Below are positions 1 through 6,080 of a stretch of 15,361 nucleotides of DNA, piece after piece. The translations under genes and the position numbers were made by a program. Numbering within the stretch: position 1 is the stretch's first letter; every line of letters starts with the position of its first letter. The notes under the pieces are model-generated. The model made no database searches. It saw only the letters and a list, made by a program, of their open reading frames with translations, and was not told the DNA's origin. Origin of the DNA: an uncultured Fretibacterium sp. (lineage in GTDB: Bacteria > Synergistota > Synergistia > Synergistales > Aminobacteriaceae); NCBI GenBank assembly GCA_937892105.1, contig CALAUZ010000326.1:1-15361 (forward strand). Direction: 5' to 3'.

Positions 1-486
1 TCTCACACGCTAAATAGATGTATATATCACCGAGATTATCACGCTTCACAGTTACTGTTTTGATTCTTCCCTCTATCAGACGTGAATTGAAATAGCCATA
101 CCACTTTTTCCCTAATCGGATATGCCCTGTCTTTTCATCCAGAGACCAGCCACATTGTTTTAGCGTGAACGATTTATAGTTCTTCACCTTGCGAAATTTA
201 GGAGGCGAGCTTTTTACACCTTGTGCAAGATTGTTCCAGAATAAGTTATAAGCTCGGTCAATTCTCTGCACTATATCCTGCACAGCCTAAGAGCCTAACT
301 TACGCATATAAGCAAAACGCTTAGTACGCTTTAGTTTTGTCAGGTGCTTCATGAGGGTATAGACGCTGAGATATTTTTTGAATAGGCGATAATATCTTCT
401 GTGCAAGGCTATACAGTGATTATAGATGAGGCCAGCAAGGCTGTGTTATGGTCAGAATGATAGAGTTTGAAGCAAAACGTTTTCAT
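1..486 (-). pseudogene. tnpB: IS200/IS605-type TnpB remnant, 5' part, broken
   Basis: This is the N-terminal part of a TnpB (OrfB, RNA-guided nuclease) gene read leftwards; the rest lies beyond the window. Translation from ATG at 486 gives MKTFCFKLYHSDHN, then the frame is lost near 430. It resumes in another frame as LIYNHCIALHRRYY and continues with LMKHLTKLKRTKRFAY. An in-frame TAG at 287-289 stands where a CAG (Gln) codon would fit. Beyond it the frame stays open to base 1 through AVQDIVQRIDRAYNLFW, SPPKFRKVKNYKSFTLKQ and VTVKRDNLGDIYIY, all typical of the TnpB N-terminal and wedge regions. A few codons also seem to be missing at the frameshift. No TnpA or element end is visible. The family call rests on remembered conserved patterns. 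The gene is not functional as it stands. Confidence 0.85.
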
Positions 487-515
487 GATAAAAATTAATT
501 TTGTTGGAGGAGAAT

Positions 516-725
516 ATGCGTAAATATCGCACAATAATGGGAGATACATTTGACATGATAGCGTTCCGATTATGGCAATCATATGGGGGCGAAAAAAATA
601 TGTCTGCATTGATTGAAGCTAACGAACAATACGCCGATTATGTTGCATTCCCAGCAGGTATTGTGTTGAATGTCCCGGAGATTGAAGAGATGACTGCGCA
701 AAGTATACCGCCTTGGAGGAGGTGA
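516..725 (+). CDS. gpX: Phage tail protein X (gpX family, LysM-like)
   Basis: A 69-residue protein matching the usual size and pattern of P2 gpX-type tail proteins. It has a GDTFDMIAFRLW opening (LysM-like fold), then a central SALIEANEQYADYVAFPAG and a C-terminal IPPWRR. The FPAG and PPWRR motifs are very typical of the family. gpX acts in tail completion near the baseplate hub or tube. ATG 516 is preferred over the upstream in-frame TTG at 501 because a good ribosome site (GGAGGA, 506-511) sits five bases before 516. It is the first tail gene after the transposon remnant. Its stop lies 5 bases before the holin start, and the holin ribosome site lies within its last codons, so the two are probably translated together. 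Confidence 0.9.
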   Translation: MRKYRTIMGDTFDMIAFRLWQSYGGEKNMSALIEANEQYADYVAFPAGIVLNVPEIEEMTAQSIPPWRR

Positions 726-730
726 GGTTA

Positions 731-1231
731 ATGGAAGGAGAAATAGCAACAGCAAGTTTAGCGTTTTTAGGCGGGGTATTGTCATGGCTTGTCGGCGATT
801 TAGACGGCTTCATGAAGGTGTTAATAGCGTTCGTTGTCATTGACTATATCACAGGCATAACAGCCTCATATATAACTAAGACGCTTGATAGTAATGTGGG
901 GCTTCATGGTATAGCGCGGAAAATGGTTATCTTTATGCTTGTGGCAATCGCTAACATTCTTGACAATGAATTACTCGGTCATGCTAATTTTTTACGCGAT
1001 GCCTTAGTGTTCTTTTATCTCGGTAATGAAGGGTTAAGCATACTTGAAAATTGCGTGAGAATAGGCTTGCCATTTCCTGAAAGTTTGAAGCAACGTTTAC
1101 AGATTTGGGCGAATGAGGAACATGAAAAGGAGACCGGGAAAGTGGAATTATCCCCGGAGGAGTCGCCAAGCAGTAACAATAGCGGAAAATATAACGGAAG
1201 CGCAAACGATATACACACATCTAACGAGTAA
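731..1231 (+). CDS. Phage holin, TcdE/phage_holin_4 type
   Basis: A 166-residue membrane protein. It has several hydrophobic segments (about residues 10-27, 33-52, 69-88 and 92-110) and family signatures: DYITGITASY, GLHGIARKM, and FYLGNEGLSILENCVRIGLPFPE. These fit the toxin-secretion/phage-lysis holins (PF05105; TcdE, UtxA). Such holins form lesions in the inner membrane that release endolysin. ATG 731 follows a GGAGGAGG site overlapping the end of gene X; the TTG at 713 lies upstream of that site and is unlikely. The last 35 residues are hydrophilic and rich in Ser, Asn and Glu, and their DNA is overlapped by a 46-codon ORF on the other strand. Its place among baseplate genes, far from the M15 peptidase at 14903, is unusual. 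Confidence 0.88.
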   Translation: MEGEIATASLAFLGGVLSWLVGDLDGFMKVLIAFVVIDYITGITASYITKTLDSNVGLHGIARKMVIFMLVAIANILDNELLGHANFLRDALVFFYLGNEGLSILENCVRIGLPFPESLKQRLQIWANEEHEKETGKVELSPEESPSSNNSGKYNGSANDIHTSNE

Positions 1232-1288
1232 TTTATTCACGCGTATATTATCCTCATGAATTTTTCGCAAGGTTTCTTTGATAGTCAT
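1148..1288 (-). CDS. Small single-pass membrane protein, antisense to holin 3' end
   Basis: A 46-codon ORF on the minus strand with start ATG at 1286-1288 and stop TAA at 1148-1150. It has a clear ribosome site (AGGGGGA about 8 bases upstream) and begins 12 bases after the coiled-coil gene at 1301-1516 ends, so the two form a two-gene unit. The protein has a charged amphipathic N-terminus (MTIKETLRKIHEDNIRVNK) and then a hydrophobic stretch of about 19 residues (VYIVCASVIFSAIVTAW). It ends in a short basic tail (RLLRG). The last 84 bases overlap the coding end of the holin. No family is recognised. It could be a holin-like partner of the coiled-coil protein or an antiholin-like peptide. The start signal and the membrane profile are what support it; function is unknown. 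Confidence 0.5.
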   Translation of the reverse strand: MTIKETLRKIHEDNIRVNKLLVRCVYIVCASVIFSAIVTAWRLLRG

Positions 1289-1300
1289 AATAATTCCCCC

Positions 1301-1516
1301 TTAACGTAAAGCCGTAACAGCAGCAAGTATAATTCCCGCAAGAGCAGCAGCTATCCCCATGTCTTCCAGCCCGTCATATTTTGCTTTATACTCTTTCATA
1401 TCACCGCGCATTTCGGCTGTAAGCTCTTTGTGCCTAGCTTCACTTGTGGCTATAAGGGCTTTCATCTCGTCCATTCTTGCGTTAAATTCATCTCTGCTAA
1501 CGTAATCTTCACTCAT
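1301..1516 (-). CDS. Coiled-coil plus C-terminal membrane-anchor protein (XhlA-like), cassette A
   Basis: A 71-residue protein on the strand opposite the tail operon. Residues 8-50 are highly charged and helical with heptad-like spacing (EFNARMDEMKALI, ARHKELTAEMRGDMKEY). Residues 54-70 form one hydrophobic segment (GIAAALAGIILAAVTAL) ending in Arg. This plan resembles XhlA-type haemolysin/holin-accessory proteins, but no signature proves it. ATG 1516 follows an AGAGGTG site. An extended -10 promoter and a shared ATCCCA box lie just upstream (1540-1560). The FNARM motif near the N-terminus also occurs in the protein at 3090-3452. The gene sits between the holin and gene D and interrupts the plus-strand operon. 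Likely roles are a membrane-active lysis partner or a lysogeny-expressed moron. Confidence 0.72.
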   Translation of the reverse strand: MSEDYVSRDEFNARMDEMKALIATSEARHKELTAEMRGDMKEYKAKYDGLEDMGIAAALAGIILAAVTALR

Positions 1517-1539
1517 GACATAACACCTCTAAATTTTTA

Positions 1540-1560
1540 TGGGATGGAGTGATTATAACA
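1540..1560 (-). promoter_or_regulatory. Extended -10 promoter with shared ATCCCA box, cassette A
   Basis: On the minus strand the sequence reads TGTTATAAT (1560 to 1552), a perfect extended -10 element, followed after 6 bases by ATCCCA (1545-1540). Transcription would begin in or near ATCCCA, giving a leader of roughly 25 bases before ATG 1516. No convincing -35 box is seen. The element overlaps the ribosome site and start codon of gene D on the plus strand. The same arrangement occurs at 3473-3493 and 6042-6059. Confidence 0.65.
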
Positions 1561-2657
1561 TGCCCCCTTCACGCACAGCCTATATCAGCCTCACATACGA
1601 AGGTAAAGATATTACCCGCGATATTTCACCGTTCCTACTCACATTCACATTCACCGATAACGCTTCAGGTACTGCCGATGACATTTCACTAACTCTTGAG
1701 GACAGAAAAAGCATATGGCTAACCGATTGGATGCCGTCAAAAGGTGATAAGCTCAATGCGTCAATCATCAGCGAGGACACACAAACATATAGCCTTCCAT
1801 GCGGAGAATATGACATTGACCAAATCGAATATTCATACCCGCCTAGAGTCATAAGCATTAAAGGTGTTTCAGCGTCAATCAAGAAGACCATGAAGGGAGA
1901 AAAACATTCACGAGCATGGGAGAATGTGAGTCTCAATGCGATATGCGCCGATATAGCCGCGTCAAGTGGATTAGCCCTCCATTATGATGGCGGATATGTC
2001 ATGCTTGAACGCCGTGAACAAGTACAGCAATCTGACCTCGAATTTCTCGAAGCATTATGCTCTGAACATGGCCTTAACGTGAAAATCTCTGACGGTAAAC
2101 TCATCGTCTATTCTGAATCACAATACGACTCTCATGATAGCGTTACCGAATTAGACGCGTCATTTGAGGGCTTAATCTCCGTGAAGTTCACCAGCAAATC
2201 AGCAGGCACTTACCGTAAAGCTAAGGTGAAATATCATCACCCTGTGAAGGCAGAATATTATGAAGCAGAATATGAAGATGACACTGAAGAAGGTTCAGAG
2301 CGTGAACTCGAAATATATGAACGTGTTGACAGTCAATCACAGGCGCATGAAGTTGCTCAACAGACTCTGACGCAAGCAAATAGCAAGGAAGTTACAGCTA
2401 GCCTAACGGTGAAGGGTGATACAAGATTCCTTGCCGGACTCAATATAACTCTAACAGGGTTCGGAATGTTCAGCGGTAAGTATTTCATCGAGAAGGCTGT
2501 ACACACATTAGGGAGCGGGTATACGACTCAATTGTCGCTGAAAATGGGAGGCGGTTCAAAAAAGGCTGTGAAGAAATCCAAAGCTAAATCTCGCGCTAAG
2601 GTCAAATCATCATCATCAGGGGGCGAATTATTCTATGAAGGCGATAACCACTACTAA
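1560..2657 (+). CDS. gpD: Phage late control gene D protein, baseplate hub
   Basis: A 365-residue member of the P2 gpD / Mu gp44-like hub family. The hub forms the central ring under the tail tube and carries the spike. Family features include the N-terminal YISLTYEGKDITRDISPFL and FTFTDNASGTADDISLTLEDR, later SDLEFLEALCSEHGLNV, and the C-terminal part with DTRFLAGLNITLTGFGMFSGKYFI split over the last barrel. The C-terminus adds a lysine/serine-rich tail (KKAVKKSKAKSRAKVKSSSS), which looks flexible. ATG 1560 is chosen because GGAG at 1546-1549 lies 10 bases upstream and family members begin close to here. An in-frame ATG at 1539 would add seven residues but has no ribosome site. The gene overlaps gene V by 23 bases. 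Confidence 0.9.
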   Translation: MPPSRTAYISLTYEGKDITRDISPFLLTFTFTDNASGTADDISLTLEDRKSIWLTDWMPSKGDKLNASIISEDTQTYSLPCGEYDIDQIEYSYPPRVISIKGVSASIKKTMKGEKHSRAWENVSLNAICADIAASSGLALHYDGGYVMLERREQVQQSDLEFLEALCSEHGLNVKISDGKLIVYSESQYDSHDSVTELDASFEGLISVKFTSKSAGTYRKAKVKYHHPVKAEYYEAEYEDDTEEGSERELEIYERVDSQSQAHEVAQQTLTQANSKEVTASLTVKGDTRFLAGLNITLTGFGMFSGKYFIEKAVHTLGSGYTTQLSLKMGGGSKKAVKKSKAKSRAKVKSSSSGGELFYEGDNHY

Positions 2658-3093
2658 CGAGCAACCGTGCTTTGTTCGTTTTGGCACGGTATCTAATTAT
2701 GACGCTCAAAGGCACATGGCCAGAATCAAATTCCCTGATAGGGACGATATTATTTCCGGCTGGCTCCCTGTTAGTGTCATAAACTCGGCGGGTAATCATG
2801 ATGAAGCTCACCTTGATATTGATTCGCATGTGTTGTGCCTCATGCAGGGTAATGGAACGGAGTCAGGCGTTGTTATGGGAAGCATATACGATGATAAGAA
2901 TAAACCTTTAACGGGTAATCCTAATGTGAGGTGTACTGAATATGAAGATGGAACGCGAATTGAATATGACCGGGAGAATCACAGAATGAATATCAATGTT
3001 AAGGGAGATATAGTGATAGAGGGAAGCGGAAGCATAACGATAAAGGCAGGAGGTAATGTGCGTGTGAATGGAGCTAGGATTGACTTGAATTAA
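2635..3093 (+). CDS. gpV: Phage baseplate assembly protein V, spike
   Basis: A 152-residue gpV/Mu gp45-like spike protein that forms the trimeric needle beneath the hub. Residues 10-90 fit the OB-fold part (RFGTVSNYDAQRHMARIKFPDR, in two pieces here, and SGWLPV, ending SHVLCLMQGNGTESGVVMGS). The C-terminal third (EDGTRIEYDRE, then alternating short strands such as NINVKGDIVIEGSG, SITIKAGG, VRVNGARIDLN) looks like a triple-stranded beta-helix. The start overlaps the end of gene D and follows a GGGGGC site, suggesting coupled translation. The stop TAA (3091-3093) shares a TTAA with the stop of the convergent minus-strand gene. A separate PAAR gene after the minus-strand cassette presumably caps this spike. 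Confidence 0.9.
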   Translation: MKAITTTNEQPCFVRFGTVSNYDAQRHMARIKFPDRDDIISGWLPVSVINSAGNHDEAHLDIDSHVLCLMQGNGTESGVVMGSIYDDKNKPLTGNPNVRCTEYEDGTRIEYDRENHRMNINVKGDIVIEGSGSITIKAGGNVRVNGARIDLN

Positions 3094-3452
3094 GGCCAGA
3101 ATTTGAGCAGGAATGACACCGCAACTTGAACAGCACCAACAAATAGCGCGACTATCACTCCCCATTTTGTGAGGCTTAATGCCTGCGCTGATTTCAATTC
3201 CTCCCTGAAGCCGTCAAACCTCCGCGATAAATCACTTATTCTCGCGTTCATGTCATTCATACGGTCATTCACATTTGACACAGCTACATTCAATGCTTTT
3301 ACATCACCTTCAACATTACCGACCCGATGTTCTATGGCTGTCATTCTGTCCTCAATTCGTGTCATTCGCGTTTCTAGTGTATCTAATCTCTTGTCAACCC
3401 CCTGCATACGAGCATTAAATACGCCCTCACGTATATTTTGATTTTCGCTCAT
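3090..3452 (-). CDS. Long coiled-coil protein with C-terminal membrane anchor (XhlA-like), cassette B
   Basis: A 120-residue protein encoded against the tail operon. Residues 13-90 form a long heptad-rich coiled coil (DKRLDTLETRMTRIEDRMTA is typical). Residues 96-117 form a single hydrophobic segment (TKWGVIVALFVGAVQVAVSFLL) followed by KFWP. The start at 3452 is preferred over an upstream ATG at 3494 because GAGGA lies just before it and the extra 14 residues would overlap the shared promoter element. The N-terminal MSEN...VFNARM resembles MSED...EFNARM of cassette A. Its stop overlaps the stop of gene V by staggered TAA codons within TTAA. The opposite-frame ORF over the same bases lacks a ribosome site and family features. 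Function unknown; a membrane-anchored trimer or holin accessory is plausible. Confidence 0.75.
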   Translation of the reverse strand: MSENQNIREGVFNARMQGVDKRLDTLETRMTRIEDRMTAIEHRVGNVEGDVKALNVAVSNVNDRMNDMNARISDLSRRFDGFREELKSAQALSLTKWGVIVALFVGAVQVAVSFLLKFWP

Positions 3453-3472
3453 TATGAGTCCTCGTTTCTTTT

Positions 3473-3493
3473 TGGGATGCACATATTCTATCA
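3473..3493 (-). promoter_or_regulatory. Extended -10 promoter with shared ATCCCA box, cassette B
   Basis: On the minus strand TGATAGAAT (3493 to 3485) matches an extended -10 with one change in the hexamer. Six bases later ATCCCA follows (3478-3473). The start codon of the coiled-coil gene is 20 bases further on. No -35 box stands out. The spacing and the ATCCCA box are the same as at 1540-1560 and 6042-6059, and this element lies just before the PAAR gene's ribosome site. Confidence 0.6.
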
Positions 3494-3509
3494 TGAAGGA
3501 GGTTACGAC

Positions 3510-3812
3510 ATGCCCGCAGTATTACGATTAGGAGACTCCTGCACAGGTCATGAATGCTGGCCATCACGACCTAACATTGAAGGTTCACCAAATGTTTACG
3601 TCAACTCATTACCCGCTCACCGTCAAGGCGATGCATACGATATACATTGCTGTACACATCCAGGAGTCCCGCATGGTTGCCACGGAGGAGCATTAGCTGA
3701 AGGTAGCTCATCTGTTTACGTCAACGGTAAACCTTTAGGCCGTGTTGGTGATAGCGTTGATTGCGGGGGGTCTGGCAGTGGTGGAAGCAATAATGTTTTT
3801 GCAGGAGGGTAA
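3510..3812 (+). CDS. PAAR-domain protein, spike tip
   Basis: A 100-residue protein of the PAAR family, which caps the gpV/VgrG spike as a sharp cone with a bound metal ion. It begins PAVLRLGDSCTGHECWPSRP. It has two similar PAAR-type repeats, PNVYVNSLPAHRQGDAYDIH and SSVYVNGKPLGRVGDSVDCG, and several His and Cys residues that could bind metal. The glycine-rich end (GGSGSGGSNNVFAGG) is typical. ATG 3510 follows AAGGAGG at 3496-3502; the longer reading from 3438 crosses the minus-strand promoter and is not credible. It is separated from gene V by the minus-strand cassette B and followed after 3 bases by gene U. No effector domain is fused. Confidence 0.9.
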   Translation: MPAVLRLGDSCTGHECWPSRPNIEGSPNVYVNSLPAHRQGDAYDIHCCTHPGVPHGCHGGALAEGSSSVYVNGKPLGRVGDSVDCGGSGSGGSNNVFAGG

Positions 3813-3815
3813 AGC

Positions 3816-4208
3816 ATGGTAGGCACATTAGGCAGCATTGAGTTTACAGTCAGCGAGGAACAAATACGAACATTCCGCGATTTATCTTTCACTCATTCAG
3901 CCTCATACGCCGAACATAAAATCTTAGGGCGTAAAGGTCTGTTAGAGTTCACTGGCATTAATGCTAGTACATGCTCCATGAAAATATTTCTTGATGCCGG
4001 GTTCGGCGTTAATCCTGCTGATGAATTACGCACACTCTATGAGGCCATGAATAAACATGAGGCTGTTGCATTCACATTAGGAGGTCAAGTTATGGGCGCA
4101 GGGTTATGGGTCATTGAAAGCCTCAATGAGACTCATAGCATTATAGGCGCTGGAGGTGTGTTAATGCGGGCGGAAGTCAGTTTGTCATTGAAGGAGTATA
4201 TCGAATGA
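3816..4208 (+). CDS. gpU: Phage tail protein U
   Basis: A 130-residue P2 gpU-type protein needed for tail completion. Matching features are the opening MVGTLGSIEFTVSEEQIRTF, the central YAEHKILGRKGLLEFTG and GFGVNPADELRTL, and the C-terminal MRAEVSLSLKEYIE. These follow the family pattern of an IGRKPxLEF core and a closing EVSLTLKEY. A GGAGGG site at 3804-3809 supports ATG 3816. The stop overlaps the start of the gp25/W gene in ATGA (4205-4208), so the two are probably translationally coupled. Placement of U between the PAAR gene and W differs from P2, where U stands next to D. Confidence 0.88.
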   Translation: MVGTLGSIEFTVSEEQIRTFRDLSFTHSASYAEHKILGRKGLLEFTGINASTCSMKIFLDAGFGVNPADELRTLYEAMNKHEAVAFTLGGQVMGAGLWVIESLNETHSIIGAGGVLMRAEVSLSLKEYIE

Positions 4209-4522
4209 ATGAATATGATGTGCTATTTACTGGCCATGAGGAAATCAACTTTTATCCCGCCGATTCATATGAGGAAGTACTACAGAACGTCATCACTATA
4301 CTGTCCACTCCAAAATATTCTGTGCCTATGTTCCGTGAATTTGGCATCGGTCATAGCATGTTGGATGACGCTATAAATATTTCACGCGCTAAACTCTCAG
4401 CAGAAATCATACAGGCCATCAGGAAGTATGAACCAAGAGCAAAAATCTCGCGCATTGATTTTTCTGGCGATGAGTCCGGCAAGTTGAATGTTAGGTTAAA
4501 GATTGCCATTGAAGGAGGCTAA
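4205..4522 (+). CDS. gpW: Baseplate wedge protein, gp25/gpW family
   Basis: A 105-residue GPW/gp25-type wedge protein. In contractile systems it joins the inner wedges and starts sheath assembly. The family pattern is seen in EVLQNVITILSTPKYSVPMF, REFGIGHSMLDD and the end region RAKISRIDFSGDESGKLNVR. The fold is that of a lysozyme-like domain without a lytic role. The start overlaps the stop of gene U. The gene ends in tandem stops TAA TAG just before gene J, whose ribosome site GGAGG lies in its last codons. Confidence 0.88.
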   Translation: MNEYDVLFTGHEEINFYPADSYEEVLQNVITILSTPKYSVPMFREFGIGHSMLDDAINISRAKLSAEIIQAIRKYEPRAKISRIDFSGDESGKLNVRLKIAIEGG

Positions 4523-4525
4523 TAG

Positions 4526-5665
4526 ATGGCTAAATCAGAATTATTCCCGGCGCTTGATGATATTTCATTCGCCGATAAAAATCCCGATAACATTACACGC
4601 GAAATTCTAGAACGTTATAACAATCTCACAGGTAGAAGCCTTAAACCCGCTGACCCTGTGAGACTTTTTTTTGACGCTGTAATTCTCGCTATCATTCAGC
4701 AGCGTAACATCATCGACATAGCCGCTAAATCAAATCTCTTAGCTTATGCTTCAGGCTCATATCTTGACCACTTAGGAGCGTTGTTAGGCGTTACTCGGTT
4801 GGAAGCCTCTCACGCTACATGCTCCGTGAAATTCACTTTGAGCGCCGTTAAAAATTATCCCGTTATGATCCCTGCAGGGACTCGAATCAGTGCAGGCGAT
4901 AATATCTATTTCGCCGTCAATGAAACTCATACGATTAATGCAGGTCAAAAATCTATCACCGTTTCTGCCTCATGCACTACTGCAGGTGAAGCGGGTAACG
5001 GTTATATTGCCGGGCAGGTCAATAAACTTGTTGACGTTTTCCCCTATGAGATGAGCGTTGAGAATTTGAATGAGACTAATGGGGGAAGCGACATTGAATC
5101 CGATGACGCATTCAGAGAACGTATACAAATTGCGCCAGAATCTTTTAGCAGTGCCGGACCTACTAAGGCATATGAATATTTCGCACGGTCAGCTCATCAA
5201 GATATTATCTCCGTTAGCGTTGTCGGCCCTCCTGATACTGAACCCGGCCATGTCGAAATTTATCCTCTCATGACGGGAGGCGAATTACCTTCAGACGAGG
5301 TTATTGAGGCTGTCGAAAAAATTTGCGCCGCCGATGACGTTAGACCTGATACTGATTATGTGCATGTCAAAAAGCCGGAGCAAGTCCCTTACGATATTAT
5401 CCTCACATATTGGATTGACGCGGAAAAATCGGTGAATGCATGGAACATTCAAAGCTATGTGTATGACGCTGTGCAAGATTGGGTGAAGTGGCAAAAATCA
5501 GAATTAGGCAGGGACATTAACCCCTCAGAGTTGAATCGCAGAGTCCTTGATGCAGGGGCTAAAAGATGTGAGATAACTGAACCGGGATTTGAGGCCTTGA
5601 AAAAGTCGCAAGTCGCTGAATGTATTTCTATGAGTGTACTTTTTGGAGGCTTGGAGGAGGGTTAA
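4526..5665 (+). CDS. gpJ: Baseplate J-like protein
   Basis: A 379-residue baseplate J protein, the wedge component homologous to Mu gp47 and T4 gp6. Recognisable parts are an N-terminal SYLDHLGALLGVTR, a middle MIPAGTRISAGDNIYF with GEAGNGYIAGQVNKL, NETNGGSDIESDDAFRERI, and then a domain ending GRDINPSELNRRVLDAGAKR. Length and order fit the family. The ribosome site AAGGAGG lies inside the end of the gp25 gene. The stop is followed after 9 bases by the stop of the convergent minus-strand cassette C, which separates J from its usual partner I. Confidence 0.92.
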   Translation: MAKSELFPALDDISFADKNPDNITREILERYNNLTGRSLKPADPVRLFFDAVILAIIQQRNIIDIAAKSNLLAYASGSYLDHLGALLGVTRLEASHATCSVKFTLSAVKNYPVMIPAGTRISAGDNIYFAVNETHTINAGQKSITVSASCTTAGEAGNGYIAGQVNKLVDVFPYEMSVENLNETNGGSDIESDDAFRERIQIAPESFSSAGPTKAYEYFARSAHQDIISVSVVGPPDTEPGHVEIYPLMTGGELPSDEVIEAVEKICAADDVRPDTDYVHVKKPEQVPYDIILTYWIDAEKSVNAWNIQSYVYDAVQDWVKWQKSELGRDINPSELNRRVLDAGAKRCEITEPGFEALKKSQVAECISMSVLFGGLEEG

Positions 5666-5674
5666 TCCTCCCCC

Positions 5675-6022
5675 TTAATGTTTGTCAGATTCTCGCGTGA
5701 ATCTCATAAGCTCAATAATACTTTGTATGATTGCGGGGGCGGAGTCATTGGCAGGGAAATTTTGTGCGGGAGCGGGATTTTGTTCACGCTCTTTAGGCCG
5801 TAACGTTAGCGCGGTTATTACCCACGTGCTTATTCCCATTATCACCGCCAATACTGCAAACCCTATACCTACGCTCCACAGTAACATATCAAATCTGGCC
5901 TCTATAACATCAAGCCGCCTATTTATCACAGCAAGTGAGGCTGTATGCTCATCAAGCCTCACATTGATTTTGTGAATTTCGCCCTGAATCGATATGAGTA
6001 TTTCACGGTCGCTACTCGTCAT
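5675..6022 (-). CDS. Coiled-coil protein with central membrane segment (XhlA-like), cassette C
   Basis: A 115-residue protein on the minus strand between J and I. Residues 5-45 are helical with heptads (EIHKINVRLDEHTASL, NRRLDVIEARFDML). Residues 46-72 form one long hydrophobic segment (SVGIGFAVLAVIMGISTWVI). Unlike the other two cassettes it has a further 40-residue hydrophilic tail rich in Pro, Ala and Asn with a short final helix (IIQSIIELMRF). ATG 6022 follows GAAGGTGA. The first 45 residues resemble XhlA-type proteins most closely of the three. Its promoter element at 6042-6059 has the same spacing as in cassettes A and B. No enzyme motif is seen. The plus-strand ORF over the same bases is a shadow. 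Confidence 0.75.
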   Translation of the reverse strand: MTSSDREILISIQGEIHKINVRLDEHTASLAVINRRLDVIEARFDMLLWSVGIGFAVLAVIMGISTWVITALTLRPKEREQNPAPAQNFPANDSAPAIIQSIIELMRFTRESDKH

Positions 6023-6041
6023 TATTCTTCACCTTCATTTG

Positions 6042-6059
6042 TGGGATTTGCATATTATA
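6042..6059 (-). promoter_or_regulatory. -10 promoter with shared ATCCCA box, cassette C
   Basis: On the minus strand a perfect TATAAT (6059-6054) is followed by exactly 6 bases and then ATCCCA (6047-6042). The bases before it are GGT, so the TG of an extended -10 is lacking here. The gene start is 19 bases past the ATCCCA box. It is the third copy of the arrangement seen at 1540-1560 and 3473-3493. Confidence 0.6.
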
Positions 6060-6080
6060 ACCTGAAAGGAGGCATGACAC

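Noticed and set aside
2908..3165. Minus-strand 85-codon ORF over the end of gene V
   Set aside because: No ribosome site; Ser, Ile and Tyr-rich shadow of the spike gene.
3169..3441. Plus-strand 90-codon ORF opposite cassette B
   Set aside because: It lacks a ribosome site, is rich in Ser, Arg and Phe without pattern, and mirrors a minus-strand gene with clear coiled-coil and membrane features.
5653..5671. Inverted repeat GGAGGA/TCCTCC at the J/cassette C border
   Set aside because: Only 6 base pairs, no T-run on either strand; the purine run is largely the end codons of gene J. Not a convincing terminator.
5682..5975. Plus-strand 97-codon ORF opposite cassette C
   Set aside because: It is a shadow of the minus-strand coiled-coil/membrane gene, without its own start signal.
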